Origin: Spirochaetota bacterium
Lineage (GTDB): Bacteria; Spirochaetota; Spirochaetia; SZUA-6
Direction: 5' to 3'
NCBI GenBank assembly: GCA_013151965.1
Contig: JAADHF010000065.1
Span: forward strand, 45,301 to 109,300
Length of the DNA stretch: 64,000 nucleotides
Both the position numbers and the translations under genes were made by a program. The notes beneath the pieces were generated by a model. It was given only the letters and a program-made list of their open reading frames with translations, ran no database searches and had not been told where the DNA came from. Of the stretch, positions 42,049 to 50,547 are shown piece after piece; position 1 is the stretch's first letter, and each line of letters opens with the position of its first letter.

Positions 42049-43485
42049 ATGTCTTTAAACTGGAAGGAAATAGATTTAATACTCTCGGAACTTCCCTTAA
42101 AGGGAAGTCTGGTAAGGAACATCTATCAGCCCGACCATCATTCTTTAATACTGGAACTCTACAACAGGGGAGGCAATCTAAGGCTTTACATCTCACTATT
42201 AACCGGGTTTACAAGACTGCATACAATAAAACAAAAACCGAAGAGCCCCTCCAAACCTCAGCGTTTTGTATCCTTCTTAAAAGCGCACATTCGTAACGGC
42301 AGGATTACAGATGCAGAACAGCCCGGTTCCGACAGAATTGTAAGAATCAATATAAAACGCTATACGGAAGAAGCAGTTCTGTGGATCCGGCTCTGGGGCG
42401 GAGCTGCCAATATAATAGTAACGGACAGTTCGGGGAAAATTTTAGATGCTTTTTTCAGAAGGCCTAAAAGGGGAGAAATCTCCGGAGGCTATTACAAACC
42501 GGCAGCAGACTTAAAACAGGAGGGCTCCTGTAAATCTCTTACAAATAAAACTTACACCATCAGGGATATGCCCGGAGAAGGCAGCTTTAATGAAAGGATA
42601 GGAAAATACTACTCATCGATCGAAGAAGACGGAGAAAGGAAACAGATTACAGCTTCTCTGATTCAGGCAATAAATATTCGTGAAAACAGATTACTATCTA
42701 CAATTGAAAAATTAGAAAAAAAGAGAGAAAAATACAAAAATTACTCACGGTACAGGGAGCTGGGCGACATTATAAAGGCCTCGATGCATAAGCTTACAAA
42801 GGGCGATACCTGGCTTAAAACCGAAGATTTTTTTAATGATAACCGGACAATAGATATAGAACTGGATAAGAGGCTTTCACCTGCGGGAAATGCCGAATAT
42901 TTCTACAAAAAGTATAGAAAAGCAAAATCAGGGTTAGGAAAAATATCAGGGGAAATAGATATCCATCGCAATAATTTTAAATTGCTTGAGGAGAAAAAAA
43001 ATATAATTCTGGATCAGAATACAGAAATAAAAGAATTATACGAACTTAAAAGCGAATTCAAGACAAAAACAACAACTCATAAGAATTTAAGTTCTACCGG
43101 GCTTACCTTTTATTCGCACGGTTTTATCATTACAGTGGGCAGAAGCGCGAAAGAAAATGATGAACTTCTGCGCCGTTACGCACGCGGCAACGACTACTGG
43201 TTTCATGTCCGGAATCACCCTGGCGGATACGTATTTATTCGCAGCAAATCCGGAAAGAGCATACCTCTGGAAGCAATGCTCGATGCAGCCAATCTTGCAA
43301 TCTACTACAGTAAAAGCAAATCTTCGGGACAGGGCGATATCTACTACACTCAGGTTAAATACCTGCGCAGAGTAAAGAACGGGAAAACCGGGCTTGTAAT
43401 ACCAACTCATGAGAAAAATCTATTTGTTAAATTTCAACCGGAACGGATAAAACGCCTTAAGGAGAAACTTCCGGAAATATTGTAA
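42049..43485 (+). CDS. rqcH: NFACT family protein, RqcH-like
   Basis: A 478-residue protein of the NFACT (fibronectin-binding/Rqc2-RqcH) family, which binds stalled 50S-peptidyl-tRNA and directs alanine tailing. NFACT-N is at about residues 1-165, with the Asp-Arg pair in GSDRIVRI that corresponds to the residues needed for tailing in RqcH. A helical and coiled-coil middle follows (TIEKLEKKREKYKNYS), then NFACT-R with RYARGNDYWFHVRNHPGGY. It is shorter than Bacillus RqcH. Its macro-domain neighbour gives no clear functional link. Confidence 0.87.
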   Translation: MSLNWKEIDLILSELPLKGSLVRNIYQPDHHSLILELYNRGGNLRLYISLLTGFTRLHTIKQKPKSPSKPQRFVSFLKAHIRNGRITDAEQPGSDRIVRINIKRYTEEAVLWIRLWGGAANIIVTDSSGKILDAFFRRPKRGEISGGYYKPAADLKQEGSCKSLTNKTYTIRDMPGEGSFNERIGKYYSSIEEDGERKQITASLIQAINIRENRLLSTIEKLEKKREKYKNYSRYRELGDIIKASMHKLTKGDTWLKTEDFFNDNRTIDIELDKRLSPAGNAEYFYKKYRKAKSGLGKISGEIDIHRNNFKLLEEKKNIILDQNTEIKELYELKSEFKTKTTTHKNLSSTGLTFYSHGFIITVGRSAKENDELLRRYARGNDYWFHVRNHPGGYVFIRSKSGKSIPLEAMLDAANLAIYYSKSKSSGQGDIYYTQVKYLRRVKNGKTGLVIPTHEKNLFVKFQPERIKRLKEKLPEIL

Positions 43486-43552
43486 ATCCCGGCATATTTT
43501 GGCGAAATCAAAGTATAGTTAAGATTAAGATAATAAAATCCTTAAACTTTTT

Positions 43553-43582
43553 TTGCTTTATTCTTCAGTATATACATACTAT
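43553..43582 (+). promoter_or_regulatory. Promoter of the MEMO-like gene, leaderless
   Basis: TTGCTT (43553-43558) and TACTAT (43577-43582) are 18 bases apart. The -10 ends five bases before ATG 43588, and there is no Shine-Dalgarno sequence. Confidence 0.42.
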
Positions 43583-43587
43583 ACCGT

Positions 43588-44457
43588 ATGAGTGCATATA
43601 GTTGTGAAAAAAAACAGATACGCCCTCCGATAGTCGATGGAATATTTTACCCGAACAGGGAAGACGTTCTTAAAACCCGTATCAAAGACATAGTGCATTC
43701 CGTAGAAAGGCCGCCGGGTAAAGCTTTTGCAATCTTAAGTCCGCATGCGGCTTTACAATACTCAGGCAGACTTACCGCAGAAGCTTTCACGGCCGCTTCG
43801 TTAAGAGAAATAAAAACCGTAGTTATTATCGGCCCCATGCACAGAGATCCGGCAGACGGCTTCGCCCTGCCGACTGCTCGATGCTTCCAGACACCCTTAG
43901 GATCTGTCAGGGTTAATAATAGATACCTGGATGAACTTGTACATACAAAAAATAATTTTAAGTTCGACAATATACCTCATTTCGAGGAGCATTGTATAGA
44001 AATACAGATACCCTTTATTCAATATATTTTCCCGCAGGCAGATATTGTTCCCATATTAATAGGAAAACAGACAGAGAGAAATATTATGCGTCTTTCCGAC
44101 GCTCTCAATTTGACGTTCGGTACGGATTATAAGTACATTCTCTTTGTGGTCACTTCAAATACAGCTTCTTTTATATCAGGAACCAGACCCGCTGCGGAAG
44201 CATCGAGATTTCTCAGTTTGCTTAAGCTCAAGGATTGGCACGGGATGGTGGATTCGTTAAATAACAAAGATTTAAGCGCCTGTAATACTGCCGGTATTGC
44301 ATCTATACTCGCATTATGTGATATTGACCATAGACTGAAGTTTGACGTTAATATTCTCGACAGCTGTAACTCCGGTGCAGAGAACGGGGACAGTAAGAAG
44401 GTTGTATATTACACGGCTGCAGCTTTGTACCGGGAAAAGCAGGCTTCGGAAGCATAA
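43588..44457 (+). CDS. MEMO1-family protein (AmmeMemoRadiSam system protein B)
   Basis: A 289-residue protein of the Memo family, structurally related to extradiol dioxygenases. Family segments are PPIVDGIFYPN, ILSPHAALQYSGRLTAEAF, VVIIGPMHRDP and EEHCIEIQIPFIQYIFP. Members bind metal through histidines, some visible here (SPHA, GPMH). Together with AMMECR1 and a radical-SAM enzyme it forms a widespread, poorly understood system; the radical-SAM partner is not in the window. The next gene starts 13 bases after its stop. Confidence 0.9.
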   Translation: MSAYSCEKKQIRPPIVDGIFYPNREDVLKTRIKDIVHSVERPPGKAFAILSPHAALQYSGRLTAEAFTAASLREIKTVVIIGPMHRDPADGFALPTARCFQTPLGSVRVNNRYLDELVHTKNNFKFDNIPHFEEHCIEIQIPFIQYIFPQADIVPILIGKQTERNIMRLSDALNLTFGTDYKYILFVVTSNTASFISGTRPAAEASRFLSLLKLKDWHGMVDSLNNKDLSACNTAGIASILALCDIDHRLKFDVNILDSCNSGAENGDSKKVVYYTAAALYREKQASEA

Positions 44458-44470
44458 GAGGTATAGGCGG

Positions 44471-45028
44471 ATGGAATTTAATCTATCGGATACGGAAAAA
44501 AAGATTCTTCTTGTCATAGCCAGAGAAACAATTAAAGAACATCTGACGGGAAAAAAAGGGAACTATCCTGCGCCGACGGATAAACTTATGACTAAATGCG
44601 GTGCCTTTGTTACATTACATATACAGGGCAGGCTTCGGGGATGTATAGGTTATGTAGTACCAATTAAACCGCTCTATGAAACGGTAAAAGATGTTGCGGT
44701 TTCCAGTGCATTCCATGACCCCAGATTTCCCCCTTTAGGGCCGGAAGAGTTTGACAGCATAGAAATTGAAATTTCCGCTCTTTCACCGCTGAAACGGGTC
44801 ACCGATATTAATGAAATCAAAGTAGGCAAACACGGAATAATGATAAAACGCGGATTTTCATCCGGCCTGCTGCTCCCGCAGGTAGCGGAGGAGCAGAACT
44901 GGGATCTGGAAATGTTCCTTACAAATACGTGCTATAAAGCGGGACTGGATGGAAACTGCTGGAAACAGAAAGATACCGAAATAGAAATATTCAGTGCAAT
45001 AGTATTCAATGAGAAAGAAATTAAATGA
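44471..45028 (+). CDS. AMMECR1-family protein (AmmeMemoRadiSam system protein A)
   Basis: A 185-residue AMMECR1 domain. Diagnostic segments are ACGAFVTLH-like KCGAFVTLHIQGRLRGCIGYV, DVAVSSAFHDPRFPPL and EIEISALSPLKRV. ATG 44471 is chosen since GAGG lies about nine bases upstream; the frame is open earlier but overlaps the MEMO gene. It overlaps the following pseudokinase gene by four bases. Biochemical role unknown. Confidence 0.93.
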   Translation: MEFNLSDTEKKILLVIARETIKEHLTGKKGNYPAPTDKLMTKCGAFVTLHIQGRLRGCIGYVVPIKPLYETVKDVAVSSAFHDPRFPPLGPEEFDSIEIEISALSPLKRVTDINEIKVGKHGIMIKRGFSSGLLLPQVAEEQNWDLEMFLTNTCYKAGLDGNCWKQKDTEIEIFSAIVFNEKEIK

Positions 45029-46464
45029 AAACGGAATACCAGCCAAAGATTCTCCTGGATAACGGAAAGGAAATTCTGGGGGTTCCTACCGGAGTAAGAG
45101 GCAAAAATTTTGCTCTGACACGGATATCCGCTCTTAAAAATGAACAGGGATGGATTGTAACCGGAAATAAGATTAAAGAGTGGAAGATCGATGGTTTTAC
45201 GGTACACGAAGGAGAAATATTTCTGTACGGACCGGGTTTTCCGGGCAGTACACTTATGGAGCTTCTTAATAACAGTGCACCGAAAAGCTCTCTCTCTGAT
45301 TTAAAACTGCTCGTTAATGCCCTTACGGCCCTGTATAAACACGGTGTTAAACCTTTTAAGATACAGGCCGATTCAATAATCTTCTCGGAAAACGGAAGTA
45401 TTCTTTTTCTGCCCCCGAAATTAATGGAAAATGTAAATGCTGCGAAACCTGCACATTACAGAATAGATGTATTCGATAAATTCAATAACCCGGTTTTGAA
45501 CGGGGAAGATGCCTCTGTATTTACTATCGGTATTATTGCATACAAACTGTCAACAGGTGAATATCCTTTTAATGCGGATAGCGAAGAGGAAATTCACGAG
45601 AGGATACGTACTCAGGATGTTCTTCCTCCGCAGTTTATAGTGCCCGGGATCCGGGATGAGATTTCCGGATTTATAATGGAATCACTTAAAAGGGATAAAG
45701 AAACAGGCAGGCATGAAAGTTCCATAAAAATACCCGGTCTTGCACATTGGGAAGATAATCTGGAACAATGGCTTAAAAGCTCTGTTTACCGGACTATAGA
45801 TGAGGATAAAAAGAATACCATTCTAAAAGAGGCACAAATCCGAAAAGAGAGGGTTGCAAAATATTTTAACAGGAGAGTTTTCTGGCAGAGAAACCGGACA
45901 AAAATCCTGACTATTTCTCTGATTATCATAATATCCGGAGCCGTACTGGGCAGTATTATGAAAAATGTTTTTGCTCCCAGGCTGACACACGGATATACTC
46001 CTATCGAGGTTGTAAAAGCATTCTATAACAGTATGAATACATTGGATTCCCAAAAAATAAGTGATTGTGTTATTGATAAAGCGGGAAAAGAAGAGGTCAA
46101 TCAGGTAACGAATCTCTACGTCATCTCCAGAGTATCTATGGGGTATGGAGGAAAATCCAACATTATGTCTGCGGTTGTCTGGAATAAAAAGGGAAGACCT
46201 CCGTTAAAACCTCCTCTTTCCGTTTATGGGGTATTAGACCTGAATATAAAAACACTCAGTCCCGAGCCCGAACCTGTCTTTCTTGCAGAATATCATAAAT
46301 GGGTGCCTGTTTCCGAAGATGAAAATACAGGAAATACAAAAGCTGAGCTGAAAAAAGCGTATCAGGGTTTTGCGGTTACGGATAAACTGTATCTTAAAAA
46401 AGACAGAGGTGACTGGGTGATATACAGGATAGAACGGCTCAATAAAAAACCAATTCTTAAATAG
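45025..46464 (+). CDS. Single-pass membrane pseudokinase-like protein
   Basis: A 479-residue protein. Residues 1-280 resemble a degenerate Ser/Thr kinase C-lobe: DLKLLVNALTALYKHGVKPF, ADSIIFSENGSILFLPPKL and DASVFTIGIIAYKLSTGEYPF mimic kinase subdomains VI-IX, but there is no HRD or DFG triad and no glycine loop. A basic segment and one membrane helix follow (about 298-318, ILTISLIIIISGAVLGSIM), then an extracytoplasmic domain of about 160 residues (YTPIEVVKAFYNSMNTLDSQ) with an NTF2-like look. It is coupled to the AMMECR1 gene by ATGA. Function unknown; a signalling scaffold is plausible. Confidence 0.7.
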   Translation: MKTEYQPKILLDNGKEILGVPTGVRGKNFALTRISALKNEQGWIVTGNKIKEWKIDGFTVHEGEIFLYGPGFPGSTLMELLNNSAPKSSLSDLKLLVNALTALYKHGVKPFKIQADSIIFSENGSILFLPPKLMENVNAAKPAHYRIDVFDKFNNPVLNGEDASVFTIGIIAYKLSTGEYPFNADSEEEIHERIRTQDVLPPQFIVPGIRDEISGFIMESLKRDKETGRHESSIKIPGLAHWEDNLEQWLKSSVYRTIDEDKKNTILKEAQIRKERVAKYFNRRVFWQRNRTKILTISLIIIISGAVLGSIMKNVFAPRLTHGYTPIEVVKAFYNSMNTLDSQKISDCVIDKAGKEEVNQVTNLYVISRVSMGYGGKSNIMSAVVWNKKGRPPLKPPLSVYGVLDLNIKTLSPEPEPVFLAEYHKWVPVSEDENTGNTKAELKKAYQGFAVTDKLYLKKDRGDWVIYRIERLNKKPILK

Positions 46465-46474
46465 GAGTAAAATA

Positions 46475-46819
46475 ATGGAAAGAATCAGCAAACTAAACCA
46501 TGAAGAACGTGTTTTTCTCGCAGGTTGTATCAGGGCCGTCATAATGGCAAATGGTCTTATCGAGAAAGAAGAAGTCGATGATATAGATAAAATATTAAAC
46601 AAACTTAAGTTCACCGATTACGAGAAATGCCTTGTAGATTTCGAAGAGAATATACCGGACAGAGATACTTTCTATGAACATGCAAAAAAAATCACAAGTA
46701 GAAATACACAGGATGTAATTCTTTCGGTAATATACGAGCTTACATTACAGGAAGGGGTTCCCGATGAGGAAGAAGAGAATATTTTTCAGGAACTGAATAA
46801 AATATGGCAGAAAGACTGA
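46475..46819 (+). CDS. Small helical TerB-like protein
   Basis: A 114-residue all-helical acidic protein. HEERVFLAGCIRAVIMANGLI followed by EKEEVDDIDKILNKLKFTDYEK resembles the TerB/DjlA N-terminal fold, in which an acidic residue follows the ADG-like turn. It lies ten bases after the pseudokinase gene and ends its operon, 16 bases from the convergent FecR gene. The TerB resemblance is moderate. Confidence 0.6.
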   Translation: MERISKLNHEERVFLAGCIRAVIMANGLIEKEEVDDIDKILNKLKFTDYEKCLVDFEENIPDRDTFYEHAKKITSRNTQDVILSVIYELTLQEGVPDEEEENIFQELNKIWQKD

Positions 46820-46835
46820 CAATCGGAATTAATCT

Positions 46836-47957
46836 TTACCGGCGGTTCTGGAGGCGGATAATCCTTTTCTCTATCTGTTTTGTCTTTATAAGTGAAAAAA
46901 AGGAAACAGCAATAAACACACCGCCGCTTACTGCAAATACATTCGCCGCTAAAGTTACATCGATGGAGGGGAAAGCCTGCCCGATATAGGAAGGAAATAC
47001 TATGCCCAGAACTGCTGCCGTTTCGAATATAACACCTGCCGATAAGAATATTACTCCTGCACCCAAATAGTTATCCCTGCTGTTTCTAAGCTTAACTAAC
47101 TCACGGGAGAGCTCTTTACCGATATTCCGCCGGTTATTTATCTTCTGTTTTTCTTCTTTATTAACGCCTCTTTTTCCGCTTCCCGGGAGAGCTGTTTTTT
47201 TATTTGATATCGAAACAGTCTTTTTATTCTTAAGGGGAACAGGAGCCCCCTTAAAATTATGTTCACGCCAGTAATCTATTATATCTTTCGGTATGGTTTG
47301 TATTGTATATGGGGTTTTATAATTTTCTCCGGATATGGTCACCATCTCATCCGCCTTTATTACAGCAGGTTTTATTTCCGGCTCTCCTGTCTTTTCACCT
47401 ACCTTAAGCACAGGCTCGACCTCTACTATGCCCTTGAAACAATACACCCTTGTATAAGGCACCGTACTTTCTCCCTCCTTTGGTACTACAACAGTCATCC
47501 CGAAATCCGTTCCGCGCACACCTGCTGTGGCATCGTTACCCCTGATCCGGAATTTCTCCTCCGAGCCCAACATGGCAACCTTTGCCCGTATGCTTCCATA
47601 GAGCATCTTAAAACTGCTCTCTTTTTTAACATTAATCCTTTCAAGGCGGAAATCGGTATTCTCCGCTATTTTTATGATATGTTCGGAATTTAAAAGCTGT
47701 ATTTCCACATACGTATTTTCGTAGGTAAGTATTATATCCCCTTCCCTCAGCCTCCGGCCTATCGCATCATACGGATCGATCCCTGTTGAATTCCCCGATG
47801 AATCGAGAACTTCAAAGTTATCACCTTCGGTATAGATAATTTCCGCCGTGTTTTTATCCTTATCCGCATTGCCTTGCGCATTGCTTTCCGTAAAAGCAGC
47901 GGCAATAAAAAAACACAGATAAAAAATAATCAAATTCAGATATTTCCGGAACATCAT
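46836..47957 (-). CDS. FecR-domain exported protein
   Basis: A 373-residue exported protein. Signal peptide (NLIIFYLCFFIAAAFTESNA), then a FecR domain at about residues 40-200, recognised by LREGDIILTYENTYVEIQLL, YGSIRAKVAML and the NDATAGVRGTDFGMTV segment typical of FecR proteins. Two hydrophobic helices at the C-terminus (about residues 300-360) suggest membrane anchoring. Function unknown; not linked to a sigma factor here. The start ATG 47957 has no Shine-Dalgarno sequence. Confidence 0.82.
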   Translation of the reverse strand: MMFRKYLNLIIFYLCFFIAAAFTESNAQGNADKDKNTAEIIYTEGDNFEVLDSSGNSTGIDPYDAIGRRLREGDIILTYENTYVEIQLLNSEHIIKIAENTDFRLERINVKKESSFKMLYGSIRAKVAMLGSEEKFRIRGNDATAGVRGTDFGMTVVVPKEGESTVPYTRVYCFKGIVEVEPVLKVGEKTGEPEIKPAVIKADEMVTISGENYKTPYTIQTIPKDIIDYWREHNFKGAPVPLKNKKTVSISNKKTALPGSGKRGVNKEEKQKINNRRNIGKELSRELVKLRNSRDNYLGAGVIFLSAGVIFETAAVLGIVFPSYIGQAFPSIDVTLAANVFAVSGGVFIAVSFFSLIKTKQIEKRIIRLQNRR

Positions 47958-47964
47958 ACTGTTA

Positions 47965-47993
47965 AGTGTAGTGGATTTATGCCGGTTTCACAA
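47965..47993 (-). promoter_or_regulatory. Promoter of the FecR-domain gene, leaderless
   Basis: On the minus strand TTGTGA (47993-47988) and TACACT (47970-47965) are 17 bases apart; the -10 ends seven bases before ATG 47957, placing the transcription start at the start codon. Confidence 0.42.
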
Positions 47994-48031
47994 TGTTTCT
48001 TCTGTTTTTTACGAATTTATTGTAAAAATGT

Positions 48032-48060
48032 TTGGACAAAATTGTAAAGCATGTTATAAT
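48032..48060 (+). promoter_or_regulatory. Promoter of the GAF kinase gene, leaderless
   Basis: TTGGAC (48032-48037), 17-base spacer, consensus TATAAT (48055-48060). Six bases separate the -10 from ATG 48067, which therefore coincides with the predicted transcription start. No Shine-Dalgarno sequence. Confidence 0.7.
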
Positions 48061-48066
48061 ATTATC

Positions 48067-49551
48067 ATGCAAAGGTATCTTGGCGATATATTAGTCAGGA
48101 AAGGTTATATAAATGCTAACAGTCTGGAATACGCACTTGACTGTCAAATAAAGAAATTACTTAAAAACAACGTTACGGATACACTTGATATACCCGTCTT
48201 AATGGAAATAGCCAGGTCGAAATACAATAAAAGAAATGATTATCTCCTGGGGAAAATTCTAACCGAGTTAAAACTTACCGAAGAAAAAAGAATAGAAGAA
48301 GCCCTGCTTATACAGCAAAAAAGTAAAAAACCATTATCCGGCAATAAAATGGCTGTCCTTAACCAGATACTTTCCAGAATTAACAGCACTTATAATCTTA
48401 TAGATCTTCTTAATAAAATTATGGTTTATGCGTGCAGTATCGTAAAAGCGGAGTCCAGCTCATTTGTTATTTACGATCATGCAAAGGATAAGCTTGTTAT
48501 TTTAATCCCTACAGGTCCGCGTGCAGAAGCTGTAAAGGAACTGGAAATTCCTCCGGAAGAGGGTATCGTAGGATGGGTATATACTCACGATCAGTCACTT
48601 ATTGTCAACAATGTACATAAAGAAAAACGTTTTTACAACAAGGTGGATAAAATCTCAGGCTACAGGACAGAACAGATTCTCTGTGTACCTTTAAGAGTAA
48701 AGAGCAGACTTATCGGTGTATTAGAGGTAATAAACAAAGGAAACCAGACAAAATTCAACAAAAACGACCAGCTCCTTCTGGAAATATTTGCCGAACAATC
48801 CGGTATAGCAATAGAAAACACAAGACTGTACTACCAGGCCGCAAAACTTACACTTGAGAATAAAAAACTCGAAGGCAGGATCCCTGTTTCCGGCCAGAAA
48901 ATCGATACATTACGACTGATAGCAAGATCGTATTTAAACGATTTAAAAACAGCGCTAATTCCGGTTTCAGGTTATACAGAATTGATAAGAACGCATTCCA
49001 ACAGTATGCATGTAAAGAAATATGCTTCCTTTATCGATAACGAGTTAAATCAGATCACCGGCAAAACAGAGGATATACTCCAGTTTACCAGGGAAGAGCT
49101 CCCTCTATCCAGAAAGCGAATAAAAATCACAGAGATAATAGAAGGATTCAGAGAGCAGGTATGGCCCGACTGCAGACTTCACCGCATAAATATAGAAGTA
49201 ACAGCAGACGAGGAAATCGAAATAACGGTAGATTACGATAAGCTTATCAGGTGCTTTATACATCTGTTCAACAACAGTATGGATGCGATGCCGCAGGGAG
49301 GTCTGTTCCGGATAAAGGTATCCGGGAATAAGAACAATCAGATTGTTATTACTTTAACCGATTCGGGAACCGGTATCGATGATGAAGTTATGGATAATAT
49401 CTTTGATCCGCTTTTTTCGCATAAAAGAAAGCATGGGTCAGGGATGGGTCTGTCTATATGCAGACAAATAATAAAAGCCCATGGCGGCAGTATAACCGCA
49501 GGCAACGGAACGGCAGGAGGTGCCGTTATCAATATATGCCTTCCCGCCTGA
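48067..49551 (+). CDS. GAF-domain sensor histidine kinase
   Basis: A 494-residue cytoplasmic protein. Residues 1-85 (RYLGDILVRKGYINANSLEYAL and LLGKILTELKLTEEKRIEEAL) look like two copies of the small GspE/PilB N-terminal helical motif. A GAF domain spans about 115-275 (PPEEGIVGWVYTHDQSLIVNNVH), followed by a degenerate dimerisation region (KTALIPVSGYTELIRTHS, no clear phosphoacceptor His) and a HATPase (HLFNNSMDAMPQGGL, DSGTGIDDEV, GSGMGLSICRQI). ATG 48067 is chosen because of the promoter just upstream; an in-frame ATG at 48028 precedes the promoter's -35. Partner unknown. Confidence 0.82.
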   Translation: MQRYLGDILVRKGYINANSLEYALDCQIKKLLKNNVTDTLDIPVLMEIARSKYNKRNDYLLGKILTELKLTEEKRIEEALLIQQKSKKPLSGNKMAVLNQILSRINSTYNLIDLLNKIMVYACSIVKAESSSFVIYDHAKDKLVILIPTGPRAEAVKELEIPPEEGIVGWVYTHDQSLIVNNVHKEKRFYNKVDKISGYRTEQILCVPLRVKSRLIGVLEVINKGNQTKFNKNDQLLLEIFAEQSGIAIENTRLYYQAAKLTLENKKLEGRIPVSGQKIDTLRLIARSYLNDLKTALIPVSGYTELIRTHSNSMHVKKYASFIDNELNQITGKTEDILQFTREELPLSRKRIKITEIIEGFREQVWPDCRLHRINIEVTADEEIEITVDYDKLIRCFIHLFNNSMDAMPQGGLFRIKVSGNKNNQIVITLTDSGTGIDDEVMDNIFDPLFSHKRKHGSGMGLSICRQIIKAHGGSITAGNGTAGGAVINICLPA

Positions 49552-49612
49552 CTATAACTCTTGCATCCTGTCTTGTGCCTTGTTTAATTAACTATTAGAC
49601 TAACTCAACAAT

Positions 49613-50527
49613 ATGTCACGTAAAACAAAAGCACTTTTAATGAATCTCCTTGCAATAATCTTCTGGTCTGTGGCCCCGGCTATGATTCACTATGTAAAAA
49701 ATTTTTATACGATAAATTTCCAGAATTTCTCCCGCTATATTGTTTCGCTTATTCTTTTATGGCCCTTTTTTTTCTTATCACAGGGCCGGGAAAAGGCCTG
49801 GAAAGCATTAAAAAGGATCCCGTCCATGCTTCCCAAACTGCTCCTTATTGCGGGGATAAACTATCTGTTTCAGGAGACATACACATACGGTATTTTTAAA
49901 TTATTGCCGGGAATATTTACGCTGATACTTCAGTCCCAAATTCTTTTTTCCGTATTTTTTGCCTTTCTCTTTTTTCCGGATGAGAAACAAACTTTACAGA
50001 ACAGAACGTTTATAATCGGCCTTATAACCGCTGTTACAGGAGTCATCCTTACGATCGCCGGCGGGAAAAATATAGGTAAACTCGAAATCAGCCTTGGAAT
50101 ACTATTCAGTTTGATAAGTGCGGCTTCATGGTCGCTGCTGGGAACATTAATTAAAAAATGGCTTCCGGATATTCCGGCATCCTTATCGATCGCTTCTGTT
50201 TTTACAATTGTAACTCCGCTCTTTCTCATAACATACATCGTATCTGCAGGCGGCTTTGTAATCCCCCGTGCCTCAGCCGAAATGTGGGCGATCATGCTTA
50301 CATCCGGTTTTCTGGGTGTGGGCATGGGGCAATCGTTATACTACAGGTCTGTTCCCGTACTGGGAATCTCCATGGTCTCCAGTCTCGGACTTCTGACCCC
50401 TTTCCTTGCAGGTGTCGTATCTTTTTTAGTATTCGGCGAAACATTAACCGTATGGCAGCTTGCCGGAGGAGCGCTTCTAATCTCCGGTTCTTACCTTGTT
50501 ATCAGAATACGGTTTCGCGATATTTAA
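49613..50527 (+). CDS. EamA/DMT-family transporter
   Basis: A 304-residue protein with ten predicted membrane helices in two EamA halves (AIIFWSVAPAMIHY at the first, SLISAASWSLLGTLIKKWLP at the second, SLGLLTPFLAGVVSFLVFGE near the end). Members of the drug/metabolite transporter family export amino acids or metabolites; the substrate is not evident. No clear Shine-Dalgarno sequence precedes ATG 49613. Confidence 0.9.
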   Translation: MSRKTKALLMNLLAIIFWSVAPAMIHYVKNFYTINFQNFSRYIVSLILLWPFFFLSQGREKAWKALKRIPSMLPKLLLIAGINYLFQETYTYGIFKLLPGIFTLILQSQILFSVFFAFLFFPDEKQTLQNRTFIIGLITAVTGVILTIAGGKNIGKLEISLGILFSLISAASWSLLGTLIKKWLPDIPASLSIASVFTIVTPLFLITYIVSAGGFVIPRASAEMWAIMLTSGFLGVGMGQSLYYRSVPVLGISMVSSLGLLTPFLAGVVSFLVFGETLTVWQLAGGALLISGSYLVIRIRFRDI

Positions 50528-50547
50528 AAAGCTGATCAGAATAACTC

